This document shows positions 7,741 to 18,416 of a stretch of DNA of 64,000 nucleotides, one piece after another (position 1 is the stretch's first letter; each line of letters opens with the position of its first letter). This DNA is from Muribaculaceae bacterium (GTDB taxonomy: Bacteria; Bacteroidota; Bacteroidia; Bacteroidales; Muribaculaceae). The translations under genes were made by a program, and so were the position numbers. The notes under the pieces were generated by a model. The model searched no databases. It was not told the DNA's origin and was given only the letters and a program-made list of their open reading frames with translations. The stretch spans positions 1 through 64,000 of the forward strand of contig JAFVPD010000031.1 in the NCBI GenBank assembly GCA_017505535.1. The letters run 5' to 3'.

Positions 7741-9762
7741 ATGAAAAAGATTTCTTATGCAGTTTTGTCTATCGCTTTTGCATCAACGATAACAATGTGC
7801 ACTACAAAATCACCCAAAGGTGTTGACCGCGCCAATCTCAATGATTCGGTAGCACCACAAGAAGATTTCTACGCTTATGCGTGTGGCGGTTGGATGGAAT
7901 CAAATCCATTGAAACCTGAATATTCTCGATTTGGGACATTTGACCAACTTGGAGAAAATACACGCCAACAAGTAAAGGATTTAGTAACCGGTCTTGACTC
8001 AAAAAATGCAGTAAAAGGCTCTGCCGCACAACAAATCGGCGACCTTTACGCAATGGGAATGGACAGCGTTCGCCTCAATGAGCAAGGAGCAGCACCTGTG
8101 ATGAATGATTTGCAAACAATCAACTCAACCAATCGTCAAGACATCATCGATTTGATGGCTTCGATGGTGGGTATTGATGCATTCTTTGGTACCGGGGTAG
8201 ATGCCGACATGATGAACTCCGACATGAATACTATGTATTGGCAACAAGGAGGTATCGGACTCGGTGACCGTGATTACTATCTTGAAGATAGCGAAAACAC
8301 TTCAAAAATACGCGAAGCATACAAAACCTACATTAAAACTATCACTTCACTTGTTGGATATGATGCTGAAGCTCAACAACGAGTAGTCGATAACGTGATG
8401 CGTATTGAAACAGCATTGGCCCAAGCAGCAATGTCTCGTGAAGAACTTCGCGATCCGGCTGCAAGCTATAATCCAATGTCTCTTGACCAAATTGCAAAAG
8501 AATATCCTAACGTTGACTTGCGTCGTTATTTTGCAAAACAAGGCATCGAGAACATCGATACAGTTATAATTGGTCAACCTAAATCATTGGCAGCAGTCAA
8601 CGAACTCATGGGCAACGAGACCGAAGAGGCTCTCCGCGACTATTTGACTGTTGGGTATCTCGCTTCAGCTGCAAACTATTTGAGCGACGATTTCATCAAC
8701 GCCAATTTTGAATTGCGCCGTGTAATATCAGGAGTTCAACAACTTCAACCTCGATGGAAACGTGCGCTTGCAATTCCCAATGGCATGCTTGGCGAAGCTG
8801 TTGGTCAACTTTACGTTGAAAAATACTTCCCCCAATCTTCTAAAGACAAGATGCTCAAGCTTGTAGAAAACCTTAAAGTTGCATTAGGCCAACACATTGA
8901 CGCCCTCACTTGGATGAGTGATTCAACTAAAGTTCAAGCTCAAGAAAAACTTGCCACATTTACTGTGAAAATCGGGTTCCCCGACAAATGGCGTGATTAT
9001 TCTACCCTCACAATCGACCCCGAAAAATCATATTGGGAAAACGTTCAAGCAGCTATTAAACACAACGTTGATTTCAGTTTGGCTGATTATGGCAAACCCG
9101 TTGATAAAACACGCTGGTATATGCCTCCGCAAACAGTTAACGCCTATTATAGCCCACTCAGCAACGAAATATGCTTCCCTGCCGGAATTCTTCAAGCACC
9201 ATTCTTTGATCCTGAAGCCGACGACGCCCTTAACTATGGAGCAATTGGTGTTGTGATTGGACATGAAATGACTCACGGATTTGACGACCAAGGACGCCAA
9301 TTTGACAAAGAAGGTAATCTTAAGAATTGGTGGGCCGAAAGCGATGCTCAAGCATTCAACCAACTCGCTGACGTACTTGTAGCACAATTTGACAGTGTAG
9401 TTGTTCATGAAGAAACCGGCACACGTGCAAATGGCCGATTCACTCTTGGCGAAAACATTGCCGACCAAGGTGGCTTGAGAGTTGCAATGACTGCATATAA
9501 AAACTCACAAAAAGACGCACATGCCGAAATTATTGACGGATTTACCCCCGAACAACGATTCTACTTGGCATATGCCAATGTATGGGCCGGCAACATTCGC
9601 GACGAAGAAATTCTTTCACGCACCAAAACCGACCCACACTCACTTGGTCGCTGGCGCGTAAATGCAACATTACGCAATATTGAAGAATTCTTCCAAGCAT
9701 TTGACATTAAAGAAGGAGACGCCATGTATCGTCCGGTAGAAGAACGAGTTATTATTTGGTAA
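7741..9762 (+). CDS. M13 family zinc metallopeptidase lipoprotein (neprilysin/PepO-like)
   Basis: An endopeptidase acting on short peptides, tethered in the envelope. The N-terminus (MKKISYAVLSIAFASTITMC) has a lipoprotein signal with Cys at residue 20. Catalytic elements are all visible: NAYYSPLSNEI for substrate binding, zinc motif HEMTH at 508-512, third zinc ligand Glu571 and Asp575 in ENIAD, and a C-terminal RVNATLRN segment; the protein ends in W, as many family members do. At 673 residues it is full length. It follows the ABC-F gene by 21 bases, so co-transcription is possible, and it has its own terminator downstream. Confidence 0.95.
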   Translation: MKKISYAVLSIAFASTITMCTTKSPKGVDRANLNDSVAPQEDFYAYACGGWMESNPLKPEYSRFGTFDQLGENTRQQVKDLVTGLDSKNAVKGSAAQQIGDLYAMGMDSVRLNEQGAAPVMNDLQTINSTNRQDIIDLMASMVGIDAFFGTGVDADMMNSDMNTMYWQQGGIGLGDRDYYLEDSENTSKIREAYKTYIKTITSLVGYDAEAQQRVVDNVMRIETALAQAAMSREELRDPAASYNPMSLDQIAKEYPNVDLRRYFAKQGIENIDTVIIGQPKSLAAVNELMGNETEEALRDYLTVGYLASAANYLSDDFINANFELRRVISGVQQLQPRWKRALAIPNGMLGEAVGQLYVEKYFPQSSKDKMLKLVENLKVALGQHIDALTWMSDSTKVQAQEKLATFTVKIGFPDKWRDYSTLTIDPEKSYWENVQAAIKHNVDFSLADYGKPVDKTRWYMPPQTVNAYYSPLSNEICFPAGILQAPFFDPEADDALNYGAIGVVIGHEMTHGFDDQGRQFDKEGNLKNWWAESDAQAFNQLADVLVAQFDSVVVHEETGTRANGRFTLGENIADQGGLRVAMTAYKNSQKDAHAEIIDGFTPEQRFYLAYANVWAGNIRDEEILSRTKTDPHSLGRWRVNATLRNIEEFFQAFDIKEGDAMYRPVEERVIIW

Positions 9763-9783
9763 CATCTTGAATCTTTTTTTTAG

Positions 9784-9823
9784 AAACAGCACTTCAGTTT
9801 TCACGCTGGTAGTGCTGTTTTTT
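9784..9823 (+). terminator. Rho-independent terminator of the M13 peptidase gene
   Basis: AACAGCACT pairs with AGTGCTGTT across a loop of about 17 bases that can pair further, followed by a T run. It lies 22 bases after the stop codon. Confidence 0.8.
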
Positions 9824-9919
9824 ATTTCACCAGGAGGATATAAACCCCGCTCAATATAGTCCCCAATTAAATCATAGGTAAAAAAATTAAAGAAATTTTT
9901 GCGTAAAATTGCGGCAGAG

Positions 9920-9951
9920 TTGCATTATATCAAGAAAAGTTCGTATCTTTG
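9920..9951 (+). promoter_or_regulatory. guaB promoter
   Basis: TTG at 9920-9922, a 21-base spacer and TATCTTTG at 9944-9951 give a full consensus match, 29 bases before the guaB ATG. Confidence 0.85.
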
Positions 9952-9968
9952 CGTGCAATAAAATCTAA

Positions 9969-11459
<1,491 letters not shown>

Positions 11460-11498
11460 GACAAATGAGGCATATCGCCCATAGCTCATAAATTATAT

Positions 11499-11549
11499 TA
11501 TAGAGATATAATAAAATCGCAAGATTTCCGTTATATCTCTATACTTTTT
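11499..11549 (+). terminator. guaB terminator
   Basis: A perfect 13-base inverted repeat (TATAGAGATATAA at 11499-11511, its complement at 11531-11543) encloses a 19-base loop and is followed by CTTTTTA. The stem is AT-rich, so strength is moderate. Confidence 0.7.
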
Positions 11550-11605
11550 ATTTATAAAGTCACATTAAACGAAATCATAAATAGTTTCTTAAATTTATAG
11601 ACGCG

Positions 11606-13534
11606 ATGAATAAACGATTGATGTCGGTGGCAATAATTTTAGCAACAATGCTTTCAGCCACTGCCAAAAACGATGACCCGGTGCTAATGACAATCAATGG
11701 TAAAAAAGTTCCATTGAGCGAGTTTGAGTATTTATATAACAAGAACAACAGTCAACAAGTGCAACAACAATCAATTGACGAATATGTTGACATGTTTATA
11801 ACCTATAAGCTCAAAGTAGCAGATGCTGAAGCAGCCGGCATTGACAAAACCCCTGCATTTATCAAAGAATTCAATGGCTATCGCAAAGATTTGGCTACAC
11901 CCTACCTACGAGACAATACTGTTGAAGATAGTCTCATTGCTAAAGCATATAGCCACATGAGCGAAGATGTTGACGTGAGTCACATCATGTTGCCATTGGG
12001 ATACAACTCTCATGAAGATGATAGCATCGCCAATAAACTAAACGAAATGCGTAACCAAATTCTTAATGGCAGTGCTAAATTTGAAGACATCGCAGTACAA
12101 TATTCTATTGACGGAATGGCCAAACAAAACAAAGGACACATGGGATACATTTCAGCAGGCAAATATCCTTACACCTTTGAAGATGCCGCATACGACACCA
12201 AAGTAGGTGAAATATCACCGGTGATCAAAACACCTTTTGGACATCACATTGTTAAAGTTCATGGTCGCCGCCCTGCCAAAGGTGAAGTGCATGCTCGCCA
12301 CATTCTCAAATTAACTCAAGGCAAAAGCCCTGAGCAAGAAGCAATAGCAAAAGCTCAAAGTGACTCAATCTATAATCTTCTCAAAGCAGGAGCCGATTTT
12401 GTTCAACTTGCTCGCACTGAATCAGACTGTGGTTCAGCTCGTCAAGGCGGCGATTTAGGCTGGTTTGGTGGAGGTCAAATGATTCCGGAATTTGAAGAAG
12501 TGGCATTCAACCTCAAAGACGGTGAAATGTCTGCTCCTTTCAAGTCTCGCTTTGGCTATCACATCGTGTATAAAATCGAAAGCAAAGGGCTTCCCGAATT
12601 TGAAGATGCAGCAAAAAAAATTAAGGCGGCAATGAATAATGACGAGCGCAGTTCAATGGCCGATAAAGTTAAACTTGAGGCTCTTAAAGCAGAGCACAAA
12701 ACTCGCCTTGACAAAAAAAATATGGCCGCAATTAAAGAAGCCATTAACTCATGCGGAGGCTATGACTCTACATTTATCAACAAATATGCTGATAGCGACA
12801 TGGTATTGGGCTATGCCGGAGAGTTAACTCTTACAGTTGCTGAAGTTCTTGCAAATATGCCCGTAACAGCAAGTGTAAATGCTGAAAACGGCTATACCCT
12901 ACTAAACAATACAGCCGAAAACCTCTTGGACGCAAAAACATTGGAATATGAAACTATCTGTTTGGCCGATAAACATCCCGATTTCCGCAATCTCATCAAC
13001 GAATACCGCGATGGAATGCTTTTGTTTGAAATAAGCAATCAAAACGTATGGGATAAAGCATCAAAGGATAAAGAGGGACTTGAGAAATTTTTCCAAGCGA
13101 ACAAGTATAAATACACATGGGACGGCCCCAAATATAAAGGTTACATAATCTTCACAGCCAACGACTCTGTAATGGCCGAAGTTGACAAATTCCTTGCGAC
13201 AAAGAATATTCCCAATGACTCAATTGCAAAAGTTCTACGCACTCAATTCAAACGTGATGTTAAAGTTGACAAAGTTCTTGCATACAAAGGTGAAAATGAG
13301 ATTGTAGATCACATTGCATTCAATGGTCCGGCTCCAAGCCTTAAAGGAAAATGGCTTGTATTCAAAGCATACAACGGCAAAAAGATTAGCTGGCCCGAAG
13401 AAGCTGCCGACGTAAGAGGTCCTGTGACTTCGGACTACCAAAGCATGCTTGAAAAGAATTGGGTAAAATCTCTCAAAGAAAAATACCCGGTAAAAGTCAA
13501 CAAAAAAGTATTGCAGAAAGTAAAAGATAAATAA
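11606..13534 (+). CDS. periplasmic parvulin-type peptidylprolyl isomerase with two PPIC domains
   Basis: A chaperone/isomerase for outer-membrane and periplasmic proteins. A signal peptide (MNKRLMSVAIILATMLSATA) is followed by a SurA-like N-domain, then two parvulin domains at about 120-215 (DVSHIMLPLGY, GHMGYISAGKYPYTFEDAAY, TPFGHHIVKV) and 226-330 (VHARHILKLTQG, GGDLGWFGGGQMIPEFEEVAF, SRFGYHIVYK). About 300 further residues have no recognised domain. It is the first of three related genes in the same direction, followed by an OstA-like and a PlsC gene, an envelope-assembly cluster. No clear promoter is visible; TAAATTTA at 11590-11597 is a near match but too close to the ATG. Confidence 0.93.
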   Translation: MNKRLMSVAIILATMLSATAKNDDPVLMTINGKKVPLSEFEYLYNKNNSQQVQQQSIDEYVDMFITYKLKVADAEAAGIDKTPAFIKEFNGYRKDLATPYLRDNTVEDSLIAKAYSHMSEDVDVSHIMLPLGYNSHEDDSIANKLNEMRNQILNGSAKFEDIAVQYSIDGMAKQNKGHMGYISAGKYPYTFEDAAYDTKVGEISPVIKTPFGHHIVKVHGRRPAKGEVHARHILKLTQGKSPEQEAIAKAQSDSIYNLLKAGADFVQLARTESDCGSARQGGDLGWFGGGQMIPEFEEVAFNLKDGEMSAPFKSRFGYHIVYKIESKGLPEFEDAAKKIKAAMNNDERSSMADKVKLEALKAEHKTRLDKKNMAAIKEAINSCGGYDSTFINKYADSDMVLGYAGELTLTVAEVLANMPVTASVNAENGYTLLNNTAENLLDAKTLEYETICLADKHPDFRNLINEYRDGMLLFEISNQNVWDKASKDKEGLEKFFQANKYKYTWDGPKYKGYIIFTANDSVMAEVDKFLATKNIPNDSIAKVLRTQFKRDVKVDKVLAYKGENEIVDHIAFNGPAPSLKGKWLVFKAYNGKKISWPEEAADVRGPVTSDYQSMLEKNWVKSLKEKYPVKVNKKVLQKVKDK

Positions 13535-13557
13535 TGCGTATTGATTTTCTTTAAAAA

Positions 13558-13590
13558 TTGTCGCAAACTCCACCTTTTTTATTAATTTTG
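13558..13590 (+). promoter_or_regulatory. internal promoter before the second parvulin-like gene
   Basis: TTG (13558-13560), a 22-base spacer and TAATTTTG (13583-13590) lie 20 bases before the ATG. The spacer is one base longer than usual. Confidence 0.65.
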
Positions 13591-13610
13591 GGGAAATAAA
13601 TAGCGACATA

Positions 13611-14480
13611 ATGAAAATCATTACTCGATATATCCTTGGCATAATAGTCTTATCGTTTCTCGCATCATGCGGAAATAACGATAAAGCTACTGCTAAGGAT
13701 ATATTGGTTCAAGTGGGAACCGAAACTCTCTCAAGCAAAGAACTGAGAGCCAATATGCCTTTAGGATTATCATCGTCCGACAGCACAAAATTTGCCCGAG
13801 CCTATATACGTTCGTGGATAGACAGCAAATTGGTTGGCGAAATTGCAGCACGCAACATTGGCGACATTGATCGTATCGACCAATTGGTAGAAGAATATCG
13901 CAACGATTTGATAATGTGGGAATATCGTCAACGCATGTATGAAAGTCATGCCGACAAAACACTATCAAGCGACTCAATCAATGCCTATTATTTGGCGCAT
14001 AAACAGGATTTTAAGACGTCAACACCATACATCAAGGGAATATATATAAAGGTTCCCGAAGACTCCCCCAATATCAACAAGCTCAAAAAATGGTATTGCT
14101 CAGGCAATGCGTCAGATATTGAACAGATTGAGAAACAGGGATTGTCGGAAGCTATTCATTATGACTATTTTATTGATCGTTGGGTTGAATGGGAACAAAT
14201 AGAATCAAGAATTCCCTATGACTTTGGCAATAATGCCAATGCCTTTGTTTCCTCCCACAAAAAAGTAGAAACTACAATAGGAGGATTTACCTACCTATTA
14301 TACATTTCCGACTATCTTAAATCAGGGTCAGAGATGCCGGTAGAGGTTGCAACTCAACAAATTAAAGACATACTTATCAATAAAAATCGCATAGAATATG
14401 ACAAAGAACTACGCCAACAACTATATGAACAAGGAGTCAAAGATGGCGATATTAAGATTTTATGTGATTTAGAATCATGA
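13611..14480 (+). CDS. SurA-like lipoprotein lacking a clear PPIC domain
   Basis: The 289-residue product starts with a lipoprotein signal whose lipobox ends in SC at residues 19-20 (FLASCGNN). Residues 25-110 resemble the N-terminal helical chaperone part of SurA-type proteins: ILVQVGTETLSSKELRANMP, then a helix-rich RAYIRSWIDSKLVGEIAARN segment. The remaining part, which in relatives carries the isomerase domain, shows no convincing parvulin core, so it may be a chaperone without isomerase activity. It sits between two genes that do have PPIC domains, which supports a role in envelope protein folding. It has its own likely promoter at 13558-13590. Confidence 0.75.
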   Translation: MKIITRYILGIIVLSFLASCGNNDKATAKDILVQVGTETLSSKELRANMPLGLSSSDSTKFARAYIRSWIDSKLVGEIAARNIGDIDRIDQLVEEYRNDLIMWEYRQRMYESHADKTLSSDSINAYYLAHKQDFKTSTPYIKGIYIKVPEDSPNINKLKKWYCSGNASDIEQIEKQGLSEAIHYDYFIDRWVEWEQIESRIPYDFGNNANAFVSSHKKVETTIGGFTYLLYISDYLKSGSEMPVEVATQQIKDILINKNRIEYDKELRQQLYEQGVKDGDIKILCDLES

Positions 14481-14499
14481 TTTATTAAGAAGAATAACG

Positions 14500-14507
14500 T
14501 AACTTTG
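14500..14507 (+). promoter_or_regulatory. -7 promoter box before the third parvulin gene
   Basis: TAACTTTG matches the consensus. The longest frame downstream starts with a TTG at 14512, inside the expected transcription start region, so the GTG at 14533 is the better start. Confidence 0.6.
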
Positions 14508-14532
14508 TAATTTGAAACTTAAAACAACGACA

Positions 14533-15894
14533 GTGAAAACAAAAATACTAACATTTTGCCTTACATGTGCTGCATACGCATCAATTGCTACGGCACAAAA
14601 TAACATTGCAGAAGAAGTTGCATGGGTAGTTGGTGACCAACCGATATGGAAATCAGAAATCGAGGAAATGTACCAACAAATGCAATATGAACGCACCCCC
14701 ATCAAAGGCGACCCCTATTGCGTTATTCCCGAACGATTAGCCGTTGAAAAATTATACCTTCACCAAGCGGAACTTGACACTGTCGAAGTTCAAGAGGGTA
14801 TGATAAACCAAGAGGTTGATTCACGTTTAAACTACTATATTACAAACCTCGGTTCAAAAGAAAAAGTAGAAGAATACTTTAACAAAACCATTCCTGAATT
14901 GCGCGAGACAATGCTTGAAAGCACTCGCAACATGCAAAAAATCAGAATGGTACAACATTCTCTCACCAAAGATATAAAGACTACTCCATCTGACGTACGC
15001 AAATATTTCAGCCAACTCCCGGCCGATAGTATTCCTTACGTGCCATTGCAAGTAGAGGTACAAATAATGACGCTGAATCCCGATATTCCACGAGAGGAAA
15101 TTGATGAAGTAAAAGCTCGATTACGCGAATATTCCGATCGCATAAATCGTGGCGATGCCGACTTCTCTACACTGGCAATTCTTTATTCGGAAGATGGTAG
15201 CAGTGTATATGGTGGTGAAATCGGGTTTAAAGGTCGTAGCTCATTGGTACCAGAATATGCAGCCGTGGCATTCAACCTAAACGACCCTAAAAAGGTATCA
15301 AAAATAGTTCAAACCGAATATGGCTTCCACATCATACAATTAATTGAAAAACGAGGCGATAGAGTTAACACACGTCACATCCTATTGAAGCCAAAAGTTT
15401 CGGAAAAAGACCTTGAAGTAGCATTAACTCGCCTTGATACTGTGCGCAACGATATATTGGTCAACAAGCGCTTCACATTTGAAGAAATTGTTGAGTATAT
15501 CTCTCAAGACAAGGACACTCGCAATAGCAAAGGTGTGATGATTAACGAAGAAAACAGCACAACCCGATTTGAAATGTCACACCTACCGCAAGAAATTGCC
15601 AAAGTAGTTAATGACATGCAAGTGGGAGAATTGTCTAAACCATTTATCATGAAAAATCCCAAAAGCGGCAATGAAATAGTAGCGATGGTCAAACTCACCA
15701 ATCGCATAGATGCACACAAAGCCAATTTATCGGACGATTATCAAATGATAAAAGGAATGTATGAAACTACAGCCAAAGAAGAGATTATCAAAAATTGGCT
15801 TGACAAAAAAATCAAAGATACCTACGTGCGCATTGAAGATGGATGGAGCAATTGCGAATTTGAGCACAAAGGGTGGAATAAATCCAAACAATAA
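14533..15894 (+). CDS. SurA-type peptidylprolyl isomerase with PPIC domains
   Basis: A periplasmic chaperone for outer-membrane proteins. Using the GTG at 14533 the product has 453 residues and begins directly with a signal peptide (MKTKILTFCLTCAAYASIATA, cut before QN); the TTG seven codons upstream would place extra polar residues before it and lies at the transcription start. After a SurA N-domain (VAWVVGDQPIWKSEIEEMYQ) come a parvulin domain around 170-270 (EVQIMTLNPD, GGEIGFKGRSSLVPEYAAVAF, TEYGFHIIQLIE) and a second, less conserved one starting VNTRHILLKP. Third member of the local parvulin trio. Confidence 0.93.
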   Translation: MKTKILTFCLTCAAYASIATAQNNIAEEVAWVVGDQPIWKSEIEEMYQQMQYERTPIKGDPYCVIPERLAVEKLYLHQAELDTVEVQEGMINQEVDSRLNYYITNLGSKEKVEEYFNKTIPELRETMLESTRNMQKIRMVQHSLTKDIKTTPSDVRKYFSQLPADSIPYVPLQVEVQIMTLNPDIPREEIDEVKARLREYSDRINRGDADFSTLAILYSEDGSSVYGGEIGFKGRSSLVPEYAAVAFNLNDPKKVSKIVQTEYGFHIIQLIEKRGDRVNTRHILLKPKVSEKDLEVALTRLDTVRNDILVNKRFTFEEIVEYISQDKDTRNSKGVMINEENSTTRFEMSHLPQEIAKVVNDMQVGELSKPFIMKNPKSGNEIVAMVKLTNRIDAHKANLSDDYQMIKGMYETTAKEEIIKNWLDKKIKDTYVRIEDGWSNCEFEHKGWNKSKQ

Positions 15895-15942
15895 TCGCTC
15901 TTTGCAACTATATCTCTCAAAATTAATTTCTCCTAATAGGAC

Positions 15943-17622
15943 ATGAGTAAATCTCACAATAGAAGATATTTCAATAACAGACATGGTGCAGTATTAGTTG
16001 CACTATGTCTCGTTGCTTTACTCATGCCGTCAATCTTTGCACAAATTCCATCAAGTCAAAATCGAGTAGCCCCATCAATCCCCTCGGCAAATAGATACCA
16101 ACGCGACAGAGTGTTCCTTGAATTTGCCGACCAACTCGAACAACGTGAAGGTGAAGAGTTTCAAGTGCTCATCGGCAACGTGCAATTTCGCAAAGGAGAC
16201 ATGTTCATGTATTGCGATAGCGCCCATTTCACGCAACAAAACAATTCATTAAACGCATTTGGAAACGTGAGAATGGAACAAGGTGATTCTCTCTTTGTAT
16301 ATGCCGACGAACTTGATTACGATGGACAACAAGAATTGGCAATTTTATATGCCGATGAAGGTAAAAAAGTTCAGCTAATCAACAACGATGTCAAACTCGA
16401 GACCGATGTATTTAACTACGATTTAGCCATTGACCTCGGATATTATGAAGTGGGAGGAGTTCTCACCGACAAACAAAATAAACTGACATCTCTACAAGGT
16501 GAATATAGCCCATCGACCAAAGATGCAAACTTTTACCTTGATGTTCATCTCAATAGTATATCGGAGAATGACTCTCTTGACATGTACACCGACACACTTA
16601 CTTACAATACCCAGACTCATATTGCTGACCTCGTGTGTTATACCGAAATATACAATAATCGTGGGACCATTCTTGCTCAAAGCGGAAGTTATAACACCGA
16701 TTTAAACACTGCCGACCTATATAATCGCTCATTAGTTATCACAAACGAGGGTAACACACTCACCGGAGACACGATATACTACGACCGCAATAATGGCTAT
16801 GGCGAAGTATTTGGCAACATGGTACTGACCGATACCACCCATAAATCATCGGTTCATGGCGATTATGGGTTTTATAACCAGCTCACCGATAGCGCTTTTG
16901 TGACAGGGCATGCATGTGCCAAAGAATTCTCTAAAGGAGACACATTGCATCTTCATGGCAAAACAATTCGCACATACATAGACCGAAATGATAGTACCCG
17001 AATAATGGTAGCACACCCACGCGTGAGATTCTATCGTTCCGACCTACAAGGACTCTGCGACTCATTAAGTTTCACAGAACGAGATACAATTTTGTATATG
17101 CACCACCACCCCATCGTGTGGAGCGGTCAACGCCAAATTTTTGGAAACACAATACACATTCATCTCAACGACTCAACTGTTGATTGGGCTAAACTACCCG
17201 ATTTTGCGTTTGTTGCCGAACACATTGATGAAGAATTTTACAGCCAATTGAGTGGAAAAAAAATGCTCGCATTGTTCGACGACAGTCATCTTTCTCATCT
17301 TGAAGTTGACGGAAACGTACAAGTTATTTTCCTCCCAATGGAAAATGACTCAACATATAATAAATTAGCACATGTAGAAAGTAGTTTCCTGACTGCCGAT
17401 TTCAAGGGCAACACCGTTGAATATATGCGATTCCAGCCCGAAACTCCCGCAAAAATGATTCCTATTTATCTCTCCAAAAAGAAAGATTTATATCTTCCAC
17501 AATTCAAGTGGTATGAAAACATTCGTCCCACAAGCCCGCAAGATATATTCAATATCCCCCCTGAAATGGAACAATTATTTAATGCGCCGGAAGTTTCTAC
17601 ACGACGTCGCAGAACTCAATAA
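15943..17622 (+). CDS. OstA-like (LptA/LptD N-domain family) periplasmic protein
   Basis: The 559-residue protein has an N-terminal signal/anchor (AVLVALCLVALLMPSIFA at about 13-30). It continues with long beta-rich repeats of the OstA type: VLIGNVQFRKGDMFMYCDSAHF, NAFGNVRMEQGDSLFVYADELDYDG and LTGDTIYYDRNNGYGEVFGNM in outline. In this family such repeats form a beta-taco groove that carries lipopolysaccharide lipid through the periplasm. It starts 48 bases after the SurA-type gene and 33 bases before PlsC. The context (chaperones for barrel proteins, an acyltransferase) supports an outer-membrane lipid or LPS transport role. The exact place in the Lpt machine cannot be told from sequence. 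Confidence 0.85.
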   Translation: MSKSHNRRYFNNRHGAVLVALCLVALLMPSIFAQIPSSQNRVAPSIPSANRYQRDRVFLEFADQLEQREGEEFQVLIGNVQFRKGDMFMYCDSAHFTQQNNSLNAFGNVRMEQGDSLFVYADELDYDGQQELAILYADEGKKVQLINNDVKLETDVFNYDLAIDLGYYEVGGVLTDKQNKLTSLQGEYSPSTKDANFYLDVHLNSISENDSLDMYTDTLTYNTQTHIADLVCYTEIYNNRGTILAQSGSYNTDLNTADLYNRSLVITNEGNTLTGDTIYYDRNNGYGEVFGNMVLTDTTHKSSVHGDYGFYNQLTDSAFVTGHACAKEFSKGDTLHLHGKTIRTYIDRNDSTRIMVAHPRVRFYRSDLQGLCDSLSFTERDTILYMHHHPIVWSGQRQIFGNTIHIHLNDSTVDWAKLPDFAFVAEHIDEEFYSQLSGKKMLALFDDSHLSHLEVDGNVQVIFLPMENDSTYNKLAHVESSFLTADFKGNTVEYMRFQPETPAKMIPIYLSKKKDLYLPQFKWYENIRPTSPQDIFNIPPEMEQLFNAPEVSTRRRRTQ

Positions 17623-17655
17623 ACGCAATTCTCTCATTATACTTAACTCTCATTC

Positions 17656-18381
17656 ATGATTATCCTATTCAGATTATACCAATTATTTATCATGTTGCCC
17701 ATTGTAATCGTGGCGACATTACTCACATCAATACTCACCATTGTTGTGTGCCTATTTGGCCATGCCGACAAATCGAGCTATTATCTTGCTAAATGGTGGG
17801 GACGCATAATATGTTGGGCGTCGCTTGTAAAGGTAACAATTAAAGGTCGTGAACACATTGATTCAAAAACTTCATACGTTTTTGTTGCCAACCATCAAGG
17901 AGCCTATGATATTTTTTCAATCTATGGATACTTGGGTCACAATTTCAAGTGGATGATGAAAAAAAGTCTTGAAAAAATTCCATTTGTGGGTTATGCCTGT
18001 CGTAGAGCCGGACAAATATTTGTTGATAATTCTTCACCAGCAGCCGTGCGTCAAACAATGGCCGATGCACACGACCGATTACAAGGGGGATTATCACTTG
18101 TAGTGTTTCCCGAGGGCACTCGAGCTCATAATGGTAAAATTCGCAACTTCAAAAAAGGGGCCTATCAACTTGCTGTCGAATTTAATCTACCGGTTGTTCC
18201 TATCACAATCTCAGGCTCTTATGAAATAATGCCCAAAGGCTCAAAACTCACCCATTGGGGCCACATTATGCTCACCATACACGAGCCAATCCCTGCACCT
18301 GCACAGGGTCATGACCTAGCACAAGTGATGGAACAATCTCGTGAAGCAATTTTATCGGCACTTCCTCAACGCTACAAATAA
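17656..18381 (+). CDS. plsC: 1-acyl-sn-glycerol-3-phosphate acyltransferase
   Basis: Adds the second acyl chain to lysophosphatidate, making phosphatidic acid at the inner membrane. The 241-residue protein has an N-terminal membrane segment (about 5-32) and the family motifs in order: NHQGAYD at 79-85 with catalytic His80 and Asp85, FPEGTR at 151-156, and VPITISGS further on. Length is normal. It follows the OstA-like gene by 33 bases and precedes fumarase by 35 bases. No terminator is seen on either side, so it may share transcripts with both. Confidence 0.92.
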   Translation: MIILFRLYQLFIMLPIVIVATLLTSILTIVVCLFGHADKSSYYLAKWWGRIICWASLVKVTIKGREHIDSKTSYVFVANHQGAYDIFSIYGYLGHNFKWMMKKSLEKIPFVGYACRRAGQIFVDNSSPAAVRQTMADAHDRLQGGLSLVVFPEGTRAHNGKIRNFKKGAYQLAVEFNLPVVPITISGSYEIMPKGSKLTHWGHIMLTIHEPIPAPAQGHDLAQVMEQSREAILSALPQRYK

Positions 18382-18416
18382 AACTTATAACTAACAATAT
18401 TCTAAACTATACTAAT

